From the NCBI RefSeq assembly GCF_030034735.1, contig NZ_CP125370.1, forward strand, positions 3,844,001 to 3,908,000: DNA of 64,000 nucleotides, read 5' to 3'. Position numbers and translations under genes: made by a program. Positions 37,066 through 45,237 of this stretch are shown piece after piece (within the stretch, counting starts at the first letter, position 1; every line of letters begins with the position of its first letter). Source of the DNA: Paenibacillus sp. RC334 (GTDB taxonomy: Bacteria > Bacillota > Bacilli > Paenibacillales > Paenibacillaceae). Below the pieces are notes generated by a model. It made no database searches. It had not been told where the DNA came from and saw only the letters and a list, made by a program, of their open reading frames with translations.

Positions 37066-37894
37066 TCAATCAAATCCCTTGGTTTCTTCGTTATATTTCG
37101 CTGCCTTCTTCATTTCATTAATTGCTATCTTTGTAAATTCATTAGATTTAATATATATGTCTTCTATGTTTGAGTGTTTCTCGTTAATTAAAGTGAATAA
37201 ATCATGAGTAAGCAATCCACAAGTCCAAAAAATTGTAGTCTTTAAGGAAGTATAATGTTGTAATAGATCGTTTGGATCTGATAGTTTAGTGCCTGGTGAG
37301 AAAACCCCTAAGTGAAAAAGAGAGCCATACAATGTTCCGTGCAATGCTTCTGAGGCATCCTCATAAATATTAAGCTTGCACATCAACATTATACTGGGTT
37401 TTATTTTTGATCTTTCACTGATAATTTCAATTCGTTTATCTAAAGAAACTGGTGTCCAATGCGTTATCTCTTTTCCTGATTTACTTGTAAATCGATTTAT
37501 TGCTTCCTCTAAATTCGGTAGACTGACTTGATCCTTCCCCGTATACGCAATACTAACCTTGCCTTTAGTTGTTGCAATTGACCTTTCCAATCTTCGATAT
37601 GCCTTTTGGGTTGTATGCAATTGGAATGAATTAAAATCATCTTCATCGCAAACCTGTAAATACAAAAAATTAACCATTCGCTCAACATAAGACCTGGCTA
37701 TCATTTATTAAGTTATAGTTACCTAATAAAGACATTGATTTGGAATTATCAATTATTGATACCAATAAGGGATACGCTTGTTTTATTCTCAATTCTTCTA
37801 CATTGTTCAATTGCCTTAATAGTGCAACTTCTTCGATAAAAAACTTATTCATTTGCTGTAATAATTCTTCTGTAAAGAACGGGCTGTCCTCCAT
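37066..37894 (-). pseudogene. Cassette gene, DUF5677-like protein split by a frameshift
   Basis: Frame 1 starts at the ATG at 37894 (MEDSPFFTEELLQQMNKFFI, after GAGGGAAG) and ends at 37682; frame 2 (37704-37066) begins MIARSYVERMVNFLYLQVCD. In-frame stops lie directly before the second ATG, and skipping one base gives '..NYNLINDSRSYVERMVNFLYL', the expected DUF5677 transition ('R.~~E~~~~~~yL'). Later landmarks: 'EDASEALHGTLYGSLFHLGV', 'FWTCGLLTHDLFTLINEKHS'. The intact protein would be ~275 residues, all helical. DUF5677 proteins are of unknown function but frequent in defence and mobile contexts. Confidence 0.72.
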
Positions 37895-37933
37895 GAATCT
37901 TCCCTCTTTCAATTATTTGTTTGCATGAATTTC

Positions 37934-38049
37934 CCATAACGTTTCTGTATTCATGAACCTCGAAGGGGTTGTCTGCCGAAATGCCTCTTCGAAAATCCTT
38001 CCGCAGACCAAGGCTCCAACGGAGCCGCTGCTTGAATATTATGTTATAC
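37934..38049 (-). repeat. attC site 16 (short type)
   Basis: Cores CCATAAC (37934) and GTTATAC (38043). Arms GTATTCATGAACC and GCTTGAATATTATG. 116 bp. Confidence 0.94.
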
Positions 38050-38105
38050 GACGGAATCACTTCTTCGATTAACCAACATCATTCTTGGTGCTTTAACCTA
38101 ATCGG

Positions 38106-38309
38106 TTATTTCTCCACTATGTGCTCCAATAAATCCCCGGGTTGACAACCTAAAGCTGTACATAATTTATCAATCACTTCTAATGATACATATTCATTCG
38201 TATTGAGCTTCGCCATTGTAGCAGACGAAATACCCGTCATTTTCAATAAATCCTGCTTCTTAATCTCCCTGTCGATCAACATTTTTTGAAAAGGTTTGTA
38301 ACTAATCAT
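38106..38309 (-). CDS. Cassette gene, XRE-family repressor (module B)
   Basis: 67 residues, a bare Cro/C1 HTH (MISYKPFQKMLIDREIKKQD; 'LLKMTGISSATMAKLNTNEYV'; 'IDKLCTALGCQPGDLLEHI'). It is divergent from 38469-38768 in the same cassette, mirroring module A at 35460-36126. The HTH is only distantly similar to the module A regulator, whereas the partner proteins are clearly homologous, so regulator and operators have diverged together. Predicted autorepressor. Confidence 0.9.
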   Translation of the reverse strand: MISYKPFQKMLIDREIKKQDLLKMTGISSATMAKLNTNEYVSLEVIDKLCTALGCQPGDLLEHIVEK

Positions 38310-38341
38310 CTGATATTCCTTTCACACATCAAGTGAATTTT

Positions 38342-38432
38342 TCTTTAATTATATGAAATTATATTTTCTTTATCAAAAACATCTTCAACATGTATTGACT
38401 TAATTGTTTGATATGATAAAATTATATTTAAC
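38342..38432. promoter_or_regulatory. Divergent promoter and repeated boxes of module B
   Basis: Plus-strand promoter TTGACT (38395) - 16 bp - TAAAAT (38417). The string AAATTATATTT occurs at about 38356 and again over the -10 region (AAAATTATATTTAAC), suggesting operators distinct from those of module A. Confidence 0.6.
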
Positions 38433-38468
38433 AAGTTGAACTTTTATTCATAAAATCAAATACATTGG

Positions 38469-38768
38469 ATGGTGTCCAAAATGCATAATTCTTTAGAGGC
38501 CTTACTTGATTCACTGATTCATACTCGAATTGAATCTTTATATGGAAAACTTATGAAACACAACTCCAGCTACAACCAGTTCTCATCCGAACGGAATCTC
38601 TATTTCAAGCAGTTACATGAAGAAGTACCGGAGAATATACAGAAGACCCTATTCCTTTACGATGATGCTGAGCTTTCTGTTCAAGCTATTTTAGAACGTG
38701 AAATTTATTTGCAAGGTTTTAAGGACGCTCTTCACCTGCATAACGAATTACATATATCTTTAGATTGA
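38469..38768 (+). CDS. Cassette gene, small helical protein controlled by XRE (module B)
   Basis: 99 residues; likely first residue at 38469 or the ATG at 38481 (MHNSLEALLDSLIHTRIESL). Homologous to 35839-36126: 'YNQFSSERNLYFKQLHEEVP', 'LFLYDDAELSVQAILEREIY', 'LQGFKDALHLHNEL'. All-helical, no membrane segment. A hairpin GAGCCTTCTGGCTCTTTTT follows the stop. Opposite orientation to the array with its own promoter. Role unknown; an XRE-regulated small protein could be a toxin, an antirepressor or a developmental regulator. Confidence 0.8.
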   Translation: MVSKMHNSLEALLDSLIHTRIESLYGKLMKHNSSYNQFSSERNLYFKQLHEEVPENIQKTLFLYDDAELSVQAILEREIYLQGFKDALHLHNELHISLD

Positions 38769-38802
38769 GAGCCTTCTGGCTCTTTTTCATTTTGATTCTG
38801 TC

Positions 38803-38948
38803 GTATAACGTTCTCGTATTCGCGACGTCCATTTCCCTTAGATAGTTCCTATCTTAGGGGAATGGATGTATCTGCCTGACTCCTCTTCTTCGAAAAAACT
38901 CCTGGCAGATCAAGGACCAACGGCCACAGCGCGAATATTATGTTATAG
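38803..38948 (-). repeat. attC site 17 (TTAGATAG type)
   Basis: Cores GTATAAC (38803) and GTTATAG (38942). Arms GTATTCGCGACGTCC and GCGCGAATATTATG; hairpin CATTTCCCTTAGATAG..TAGGGGAATG, near-identical to site 8. 146 bp. Confidence 0.94.
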
Positions 38949-39254
38949 GATGTCAGCGCCTTCTTCGAAATACAAAATCATTTTTTTAACTATCGTTTCC
39001 CGTTAACGTCATTCTATGTCTGCTGAGGCGCTCCTGGTGGATAATAATTATTTAGTAACGTTACAGTCATGAAGTACGTAGTAGATTAGGATTTCTTGTA
39101 CATCCCCTTACAATTATTCACCACCACCTGTAATTTGCTCTTTACCATTGTTCATAATGTATTTGATTCAAATCAAAGCATCTTACATAATTGTCCAATC
39201 ATTCTCTTTGTGTTCAACATATCTTGGAGATATCAAACAAGAGGAGTTGATATT
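38949..39254. other. Leader region of the ExsC-like cassette gene
   Basis: No gene supported. Contains TTAGTAACGTTACAG (an imperfect palindrome at about 39050) and T-rich stretches. The open frame that runs through it into the ExsC-like gene has no plausible ribosome binding site at its first ATG. Confidence 0.45.
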
Positions 39255-39680
39255 TTGGTACGTATTCTCGATAAAGCTGCCGTACAACCGCGCCGTAGAT
39301 TCAACTTAGCAAACTCATTTATTATCCGACGTTCACCAGCAAGATCTCTCCTTGCAACAATCACTTTACGGATTCCAGCCAATTCTCAACCTAACCGGGT
39401 AGATTTAGTAGCAACTGTGGGTGTTCGAGGTGTCACTGGCATTGCGCAAATACTCTTTAGAATCTTCCGCGATGGAAGAGAGATTTTCAACACCCAACAA
39501 GGCATCGAATCTGCTGGTTCTGAACAAAATTATGCAGTTACGTTCCAGGCGGAAGATAGAAATGTAATAGCCGGTGCCCATGTTTACACAGTCACAGCAG
39601 AAAACCTTACTGCAAATACAAGAGCCGATGTTGTTGGGCCTGTATCGTTTAGTGGGTTAGCCGTTAAAACGAGGACATAA
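39255..39680 (+). CDS. Cassette gene, ExsC-like exosporium/spore-surface protein
   Basis: 141 residues from the TTG at 39255 (LVRILDKAAVQPRRRFNLAN), chosen because GAGGAG lies 9 bp upstream; an ATG at 39096 without a ribosome binding site would add 53 unconvincing residues. The sequence is an all-beta module ('SLLATITLRIPANSQPNRVD', 'VGVRGVTGIAQILFRIFRDG', 'AEDRNVIAGAHVYTVTAENL', 'VGPVSFSGLAV') that I recall as the ExsC family of Bacillus cereus exosporium proteins. It reads opposite to the array. A spore-coat gene as an integron cassette would be unusual. Confidence 0.65.
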   Translation: MVRILDKAAVQPRRRFNLANSFIIRRSPARSLLATITLRIPANSQPNRVDLVATVGVRGVTGIAQILFRIFRDGREIFNTQQGIESAGSEQNYAVTFQAEDRNVIAGAHVYTVTAENLTANTRADVVGPVSFSGLAVKTRT

Positions 39681-39697
39681 TACCATATTTGCAATTT

Positions 39698-40072
39698 TCA
39701 GCACTTGAATGATAGCCCTGTAAAAACCTCAATTTTGAGGAATAGGTACTCCAAGATGGAAAAAGAGATAGAAAAGTAATAAGCAGCTCGTTCCTCGTCA
39801 GAGGATGGGCTGCTTTTGCTCATTTCCACTAAGCATAACTGCCCGTTAGGGAGTATATTAGTATAAATGCCTTTGTATTGCTTTGAGTAACTAATTGGAT
39901 ATCTTTTAGTTATATGAAATAGCAATGAGTTACTTTGAAATGAAAGCTTCTTTCTGCTCTTAAAATATAGGCTAATTGTATAACCAATTATTCCTCCGAA
40001 GACAATACCAACTAATCCTCGATCAAACATTTCCAATATAAATTGAAAATCAATCAAATGCTTACCTACCAA
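39698..40072 (-). CDS. Cassette gene, small membrane protein
   Basis: 124 residues with one clear transmembrane segment near the N-terminus ('GLVGIVFGGIIGYTISLYF') followed by a basic cytosolic stretch ('KSRKKLSFQ') and a C-terminal half with another hydrophobic stretch ('FSISFSILEYLFLKIEVF'). No family recognised. Convergent with the ExsC-like gene (stops 17 bp apart), so this inter-attC segment holds two genes, perhaps a fusion of two cassettes after loss of an attC. Confidence 0.65.
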   Translation of the reverse strand: MVGKHLIDFQFILEMFDRGLVGIVFGGIIGYTISLYFKSRKKLSFQSNSLLFHITKRYPISYSKQYKGIYTNILPNGQLCLVEMSKSSPSSDEERAAYYFSISFSILEYLFLKIEVFTGLSFKC

Positions 40073-40089
40073 TCTAGGATGGTCATTTC

Positions 40090-40140
40090 GTATAACGTCT
40101 TTATGCGTAGTTCCTGACTCCTATGAATTGCTAATATTTG
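40090..40140 (-). repeat. Truncated attC (half-site 18)
   Basis: The left core GTATAAC (40090) and following ACGTCTTTATGCG remain; the arms and right core are gone before the stop of the GNAT gene at 40143. A deleted attC would fuse neighbouring cassettes. Confidence 0.6.
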
Positions 40141-40142
40141 TT

Positions 40143-40691
40143 TTATTTTTCTTTAAATCTACCCATTACAATGCTGCTGTATAGTCTACCATCAGTAAGC
40201 AACTTATCATGTTTTAATACTCCTTCAATTTCAAATCCTTGTTTTGTATATAATTCTATTGCCTTCTTATTTGTCTCTAACACGTTCAATACCATTTTTT
40301 GTATTCCAACTGAATCAGCCCATATTATAGACTCTCTTAATAGATTCTTTCCAATTCCATATCCCCAAAATTCTTTTAGTACGCATATTCCAAATTCCAC
40401 TTTATGCAATAGTCGCTTTAAATTTGTTCCTTCGCACCGCGAAAAACCAACAATGCGATTTTCAATTTCAGCAACTAAGAATAGGTTCCTTGGACTCTCT
40501 TGATCTGTTTTAATTATCTCCTCAAATCCGGAGGCGTCAATAAACTCTTCTCCACTTTCTCTGTCCATATTTTCTGTCTCGCTATCAATTTGTAATCGTA
40601 GTTCAGACAAGCTTTTTGCATCTTCAACTGCTGTAGATCTAATACGATATTTTAGTTCTTTCACATTAAAGTCATTTGGTTTAATAATCAT
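40143..40691 (-). CDS. Cassette gene, GNAT acetyltransferase
   Basis: 182 residues. GNAT motif D/A: 'NLFLVAEIENRIVGFSRCEG', 'VEFGICVLKEFWGYGIGKNLL' with the acetyl-CoA pyrophosphate-binding pattern (GYGIGKN), then 'KMVLNVLETNKKAIELYTKQGFEIEG'. It acetylates an amine on a small molecule or protein; GNAT genes are among the commonest integron cassettes (family knowledge). Its attC has been truncated to a half-site. ATG at 40691. Confidence 0.92.
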   Translation of the reverse strand: MIIKPNDFNVKELKYRIRSTAVEDAKSLSELRLQIDSETENMDRESGEEFIDASGFEEIIKTDQESPRNLFLVAEIENRIVGFSRCEGTNLKRLLHKVEFGICVLKEFWGYGIGKNLLRESIIWADSVGIQKMVLNVLETNKKAIELYTKQGFEIEGVLKHDKLLTDGRLYSSIVMGRFKEK

Positions 40692-40756
40692 TACGAATCT
40701 TCCCCTAATTGAAATGATCTTATAGTCAGTTCATTAATTATTTTTTTAGGAATTAC

Positions 40757-40877
40757 GCCTAACGTTCCCGTATTCACGACGCTTGGCGTATGCCAAGTGT
40801 TCCAGCTGCCTCTACTCCCCCGAAATCCCTCTGCTGGACCAAGAGCGTATGCTCGATGCGTGAATATTATGTTATGT
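40757..40877 (-). repeat. attC site 19 (compact type)
   Basis: Cores GCCTAAC (40757) and GTTATGT (40871). Arms GTATTCACGACGC and GCGTGAATATTATG; hairpin CTTGGCGTATGCCAAG and AGCGTATGCT. 121 bp. Confidence 0.94.
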
Positions 40878-40957
40878 GGAGTTCTATCACTTTTAGGAGA
40901 AAACCCATTTTTCCTAATTTCAAAAATAGCATTTTTTTGTTCTACAACGTATTCTTC

Positions 40958-41554
40958 TTATTTGCTATCTTCGTCGTATTCTTTCAATACTTTATTTTTA
41001 ATTTCTAATAACATAGTTTCTGAGGGATATATTTTTTTATCAGGAAAATCATTTAGTCTAGTGTTCCATTGGTAAGCGTAAAATTCAGGAGATTGTCTAA
41101 TAAATTCCATGAGCATATGGTTGGTTTGGAGATTGCTCGAGGCTTGAATATGCATAACATACTTATCGAATATTTGTAACAAAGCAATTCCATGCTGCCT
41201 TGCATATTCTGTTGCCCCACTCTGAAAACCAGATGTAGAAATTAATATCCCTTTGTGGGCACCTAAACTTCGTACCTTATCAGCTAGAACCACAATTTTC
41301 TCACGTTCCAATGGACGTGTGTAACGCTTACATTCAACAATAACTTTGAAGCTTACAGACAGGGCTATAAATTCAGCAATAATATCAATTTGGTACTCTC
41401 CATCACTAGTCTGAACTTTTTGGTTATGAAGTATGGAGAAGTTCTTAAGTGCTTCGGCTTCAGCGTAAGCATTCAATACTTCCAAACAATACTTTTCAAA
41501 TTCTGTGGCAGAAATACTGGCGACAAATTCACGGTATGGATTGATCATTTCCAC
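40958..41554 (-). CDS. Cassette gene, Mrr-like restriction endonuclease
   Basis: 198 residues. The N-terminal 130 residues are an Mrr_cat domain with the PD-(D/E)xK site: 'TEFEKYCLEVLNAYAEAEAL', 'DGEYQIDIIAEF', 'VIVECKRYTRPLEREKI' (E-C-K) and 'HKGILISTSGFQSGATEYAR'. The Asp of YQID and the E/K of VECK are the catalytic residues. It likely cleaves modified or foreign DNA, or acts as a repair nuclease. GTG at 41554 or ATG at 41548. The remaining residues form a small C-terminal extension of unknown role. A defence candidate. Confidence 0.88.
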   Translation of the reverse strand: MEMINPYREFVASISATEFEKYCLEVLNAYAEAEALKNFSILHNQKVQTSDGEYQIDIIAEFIALSVSFKVIVECKRYTRPLEREKIVVLADKVRSLGAHKGILISTSGFQSGATEYARQHGIALLQIFDKYVMHIQASSNLQTNHMLMEFIRQSPEFYAYQWNTRLNDFPDKKIYPSETMLLEIKNKVLKEYDEDSK

Positions 41555-41638
41555 CTCACTTTCGATTCCCTTGAACCTATTAATTTTATTTTATTTATAT
41601 GATATTCTCAGGTTTATATTGGTACTTGATAGAATTTC

Positions 41639-41805
41639 ACATAACGTTTCTGTATTCATGAACCCTTACCACCTTAAGGCTCCGGAGGAGTCGGCCGCGA
41701 TGCGGTAAGGTGGTGCAGGGTTGTTCGTCTGAGTCTACCCTCAGTTCCATCCTCATCAGGCGAACCAAGGGGCGAATGCCCCGCAGCGTGAATACTATGT
41801 TATGT
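41639..41805 (-). repeat. attC site 20 (long type)
   Basis: Cores ACATAAC (41639) and GTTATGT (41799). Arms GTATTCATGAACC and GCGTGAATACTATG. Hairpins CTTACCACCTTAAGG..CCGCGATGCGGTAAGGTGG and GGGGCgaatGCCCC. 167 bp. Confidence 0.92.
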
Positions 41806-41826
41806 GCTGTCATTGCCATCTACGAT

Positions 41827-42294
41827 TTAACTATAAATCTTTAATTGTTGTTCATACTTATAATTATTTATTGTAATTTGCTTTGGATACCTTGTTGGTG
41901 TACAAATCTCATTCAAAATTCCCTGTCCCTCATGGTAATTAATCAAAATACTAGATTTATCATAAAGTTGTCTGAATAGTACTCTGATTTTATCAATATC
42001 ATCTGAAGTAATCTGAACTCCAAATCTAACCAAATCTAATTGATCATAAGGATCTTTAAATGTATCTATCAGTATAGAATTGCTTGAATCTTTTTTTGAT
42101 TTAAATAAAAGCACATCACCTGTATTAATTGAATTATCAAAATATCTCTCGTAAATTTGTTTTATTGGAAAATCAATTTTCAAAGTACTTACTATTTCTC
42201 TTATTAAAAAATGTTCTTCATAATAGTCGTTATCATCATCAGGATAATAAACCAACTCTGTTATGGAAATGGTAGCAAAAAAATGATATTTCAT
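41827..42294 (-). CDS. Cassette gene, hypothetical 155-residue protein
   Basis: From the ATG at 42294 (MKYHFFATISITELVYYPDD); the frame extends upstream into attC 21 but without a start signal. Soluble, acidic, with 'DVLLFKSKKDSSNSILIDTF' and a C-terminal basic strand 'RYPKQITINNYKYEQQLKIY'. No domain recognised. AT-rich like its neighbours. Confidence 0.7.
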   Translation of the reverse strand: MKYHFFATISITELVYYPDDDNDYYEEHFLIREIVSTLKIDFPIKQIYERYFDNSINTGDVLLFKSKKDSSNSILIDTFKDPYDQLDLVRFGVQITSDDIDKIRVLFRQLYDKSSILINYHEGQGILNEICTPTRYPKQITINNYKYEQQLKIYS

Positions 42295-42321
42295 TTCTGT
42301 CACTCCAAACACAAGGATTGC

Positions 42322-42438
42322 ACATAACGTTTCTGTATTCATGAACCCCGAAGGGGTTGTCTGCTGAAATACCTCCCCGAAAATCCATCTTGCAGACCCA
42401 GGCTCTAACGGAGCCGCAGCTTGAATATTATGTTATGT
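42322..42438 (-). repeat. attC site 21 (short type)
   Basis: Cores ACATAAC (42322) and GTTATGT (42432). Arms GTATTCATGAACC and GCTTGAATATTATG; CCCCGAAGGGG. 117 bp. Confidence 0.95.
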
Positions 42439-42470
42439 GTAGTTATCACTCCATTGATTGACAATTTAAT

Positions 42471-42843
42471 TTACGCCTTCCAACCCATCTCTTTATACAA
42501 TCTTCTAATCTGTTTTATAAAACTATCATCTTCTCTTCCCTTATTTATAATCTCTTCATCGGTGGTTACAGCCCATCTAAAAATTTGTTCAATACTCCCA
42601 TAGCTACGTTTAAATCCTTTGGCCCAACTTCAGTATGTTTTCTTTAGTTGGTGCAAATGATAATACTACTCTTAACTCTTCATCTGTCCAAGGTCTCCCC
42701 TTATTTTCTGTACTATACGCTTGTTTTTTCTCATATTCAAAAATCAACAATTTCGTTTTGTGGATTACTTGGTCTGTTGTTAGTTCTTCAATTCCTTCAT
42801 TAAGTAATTCAATTAATCTATCTTTATATTCTTTCTTTTTCAT
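42471..42843 (-). pseudogene. Cassette gene, HTH-like protein with a frameshift
   Basis: Begins at the ATG at 42843 (MKKKEYKDRLIELLNEGIEE) after GGAGGGG. The middle 'ENKGRPWTDEELRVVLSFAP' is a SANT/Myb-like or homeodomain-like start. The frame closes at 42610 (..LKLGQRI stop), but a 1-nt shift at about 42622 continues as '..LGQRFKRSYGSIEQIFRW' and then 'AVTTDEEIINKGREDDSF..KEMGWKA' to a stop at 42471. The joined ~123-residue protein is convincing, with a complete helix-turn-helix (PWTDEEL..KRSYGSIEQIFRW). Confidence 0.82.
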
Positions 42844-42876
42844 ATATTTCCCCTCCATGATCTTTTCAATAATTAC

Positions 42877-42976
42877 ACATAACGTTCTTGTATTCACGAC
42901 GCCCGGCAAATACCGGGTGTGTTCGGGTTCTGCCGGACCGAGGGCGTCTGCCCAATGCGTGAATATTATATTATGC
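42877..42976 (-). repeat. attC site 22 (compact type)
   Basis: Cores ACATAAC (42877) and ATTATGC (42970, G to A). Arms GTATTCACGACGC and GCGTGAATATTAT; hairpin CCCGGcaaataCCGGG. 100 bp. Confidence 0.9.
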
Positions 42977-43201
42977 GTAGTTACTACCTTCTCCGAGTCT
43001 TTTAAGGCATGATTTCAAACTTTTTTAGCTCTAACAAAAGTAAATCAGAATGAAAAGGTTAAGTCAATTTGTAGTTCCAGAGTTAAAATTAAAATTTTAC
43101 TTTATACATTCCTTGTTCCTTATAGTAGAGAACTTTGTTAATGCAATGTTCTACTCGTTCTCTATGTAATTACTTCTTCTCAATCCAGACTTCCTTGATA
43201 G

Positions 43202-43861
43202 TCATGCATACTCTTTATGTTTGTCGGGCTTCCAAAATCCAAACAAAAAACGAAGGTTCAAAATAATATTTATAATATATAAATGATAGTTTCTGAGAGC
43301 GAATCCTAAATGCAAACGATCATTGTGCCAATTAAACTTCGTTTCCACCTTGGCTCTAACTTTTAATGGTCCTACTATACATACTGATAACTCGGGTTTT
43401 CTTATATACATACTCTCAATCTCAACCTCTGAAATTGGAACTATAACTTTGTAACTTTCTAATTCTAACCACTGAGCATGATTCCGGAAGAATGACATTA
43501 GTCTCGACTCTGTGTTGTTGTTTTTCTGAGACAGATGAAACCAAGTTTTTTCCTTCTCTTTTGATGCAAGAACCAAAAATTCACCTTCTTGTTGTGGCAT
43601 CTCTTTGCAATATCGAATAAGGTTCCTTACCTGCTTTTTATCAAGCCACTTTTGGGAAGGATGAGACATGAACACTTCACACATCATACTTATAAAAACA
43701 TCAAAAATAAGTAATCCAAAAAAGGAAAACAAGACCAGACAAATATCTCCTATCAGTTTATAAGCATAATTAAAAATATAATGATGAATTGCAACAAAGA
43801 AAAAAGAAAGAAAAAACGGAAATAATAAGGCGCACAAAACTCTGAGCTTCATTCTCCACAT
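43202..43861 (-). CDS. Cassette gene, membrane protein of unknown function
   Basis: 219 residues. Two N-terminal transmembrane helices ('VLCALLFPFFLSFFFVAIHH' and 'LIGDICLVLFSFFGLLIFDV') precede a cytoplasmic soluble domain ('KKQVRNLIRYCKEMPQQEGE', 'WLELESYKVIVPISEVEIES') and a C-terminal amphipathic/hydrophobic stretch ('YHLYIINIILNLRFLFGFWK'). The plan, two membrane helices plus a soluble domain, is common for defence effectors such as those of the Mokosh/retron or CBASS type, but no specific match is visible. Confidence 0.7.
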   Translation of the reverse strand: MWRMKLRVLCALLFPFFLSFFFVAIHHYIFNYAYKLIGDICLVLFSFFGLLIFDVFISMMCEVFMSHPSQKWLDKKQVRNLIRYCKEMPQQEGEFLVLASKEKEKTWFHLSQKNNNTESRLMSFFRNHAQWLELESYKVIVPISEVEIESMYIRKPELSVCIVGPLKVRAKVETKFNWHNDRLHLGFALRNYHLYIINIILNLRFLFGFWKPDKHKEYA

Positions 43862-43920
43862 TACGATAAGTCCCCATTTAAAATTAGTTTTAGGTATAAT
43901 TTTTCAAATGTAGTAATTAC

Positions 43921-44044
43921 GCATAACGTTTCTGTATTCACGACTCCCAGCGAATGCCGAGTGTGTCCGGCAACTTCCTACTTCTCTGAAATCCCTCTTG
44001 CCGGACCGAGGGCGTATGCCCGATGCGTGAATATTATGTTAAGC
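43921..44044 (-). repeat. attC site 23 (compact type)
   Basis: Cores GCATAAC (43921) and GTTAAGC (44038). Arms GTATTCACGACTC and GCGTGAATATTATG. Hairpins around AGGGCGTATGCCC. 124 bp. Confidence 0.94.
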
Positions 44045-44069
44045 GATGCCATTCTCTCCTTCGAAATTA

Positions 44070-45197
44070 CTATAAGTCTTGAGATGTTACTCCTTCTATA
44101 ACTTGCATATCTTTTGAAGTAATATAAGCAGTAGGGAAAATAAAACTTTCGCCGTCAATACTAATTGTTTGACTAGGAATTTTTAATTTATTTGAAAGGA
44201 TATAATCATCACCATCTTTAATTATTGGATTCTCTACTTCATGGTAACCAGGTAAGTCATCTGGATCATAGTAATAAACTTTATATGCAACATCCCTTTC
44301 TTCTAAACCTTCAGGTACCATACCAAACTGAGATAACAATACTGTTTTGTATTCAACTTTCCCTTTAGATATGCAATAATCGTATACTTTTTCAATAAAC
44401 GCTTCTGTTAATTCAAATACACTATCTGACTTATCGGTAACAAACTTATCATGACCAGATACATAATGGTTTCCTACTTGCTTTGGTAATTCTTTATATC
44501 TACGTAGATTTAACTTTGCTAACCTTCTGCTCGACAGCAAGTCAAATAGTGATAAGTAGAACTCAAATAGAGTATCCTGTTTGAAATGGATTGAACTCAA
44601 TCGAGTATTTATATCAAATTCTTCACTTTTTAAGCTGTTTCTGAGTTTATTTCTATGCCATATGATCCCCTCATTGAGCACTACTACCATGTTGGGCCAT
44701 AGATCATAATCAACTGTTGACTCGTACTCTCGAAGGTTTTGTTCAAGTGATTGCAAAGAATTATTTCCCAAGCTATAAGCAAATATTATCCCAAAGGGAC
44801 GATTGGCTAAGTTACTTCGTGGTACAAGCTTCTTAAAGGAAGCTATATTTTGGAGTCCTTCAATTAATTTTTGCTTTGAAAGCTTTGATTTAACTTCAAT
44901 TACTCCATAAACTGATTCACTTGGAAAGACTTGAATAGAATCACCGAATACAATCACTGGACAATTCTCTTTATCATAAAATATCAAGTCGGATTGTCTT
45001 GAAATATCACTTGTTGGTCCTATGATCTCTCCAGATCCTATAGCATATTTATGAGGAATTCGACCATCCAAAAGGAATTTTTTAAATGACTCTTCTCTAT
45101 AAGTGCCAGTAGATCCTGGATGTTTAATTTGTGATGAAATATTAAAATCTGATATTAATTTTTTTGAGGCTTCTCTAAATATCAATTTTACATTCAT
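44070..45197 (-). CDS. Cassette gene, DUF6602-like nuclease-fold protein
   Basis: 375 residues. The N-terminal 180 residues match what I know as DUF6602: 'GTYREESFKKFLLDGRIPHK', 'YAIGSGEIIGPTSDISRQSD', 'LIFYDKENCPVIVFGDSIQV' and 'ESVYGVIEVKSKLSKQKLIE'. The SD-LIF..EVK spacing fits a PD-(D/E)xK nuclease core (Asp in RQSDLIFYD; E-V-K). The C-terminal half is beta-rich with no assignment. DUF6602 proteins recur in anti-phage islands (family knowledge); the function here is inferred. ATG at 45197. Confidence 0.78.
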   Translation of the reverse strand: MNVKLIFREASKKLISDFNISSQIKHPGSTGTYREESFKKFLLDGRIPHKYAIGSGEIIGPTSDISRQSDLIFYDKENCPVIVFGDSIQVFPSESVYGVIEVKSKLSKQKLIEGLQNIASFKKLVPRSNLANRPFGIIFAYSLGNNSLQSLEQNLREYESTVDYDLWPNMVVVLNEGIIWHRNKLRNSLKSEEFDINTRLSSIHFKQDTLFEFYLSLFDLLSSRRLAKLNLRRYKELPKQVGNHYVSGHDKFVTDKSDSVFELTEAFIEKVYDYCISKGKVEYKTVLLSQFGMVPEGLEERDVAYKVYYYDPDDLPGYHEVENPIIKDGDDYILSNKLKIPSQTISIDGESFIFPTAYITSKDMQVIEGVTSQDL

Positions 45198-45237
45198 AAG
45201 TTTTACCCTTCGATTTATTATTTGTATTAATGGTTTC

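Noticed and set aside
39096..39254. N-terminal extension of the ExsC-like protein from the ATG at 39096
   Set aside because: The added residues do not resemble the family and lack a ribosome binding site; the TTG at 39255 has GAGGAG at a proper distance.
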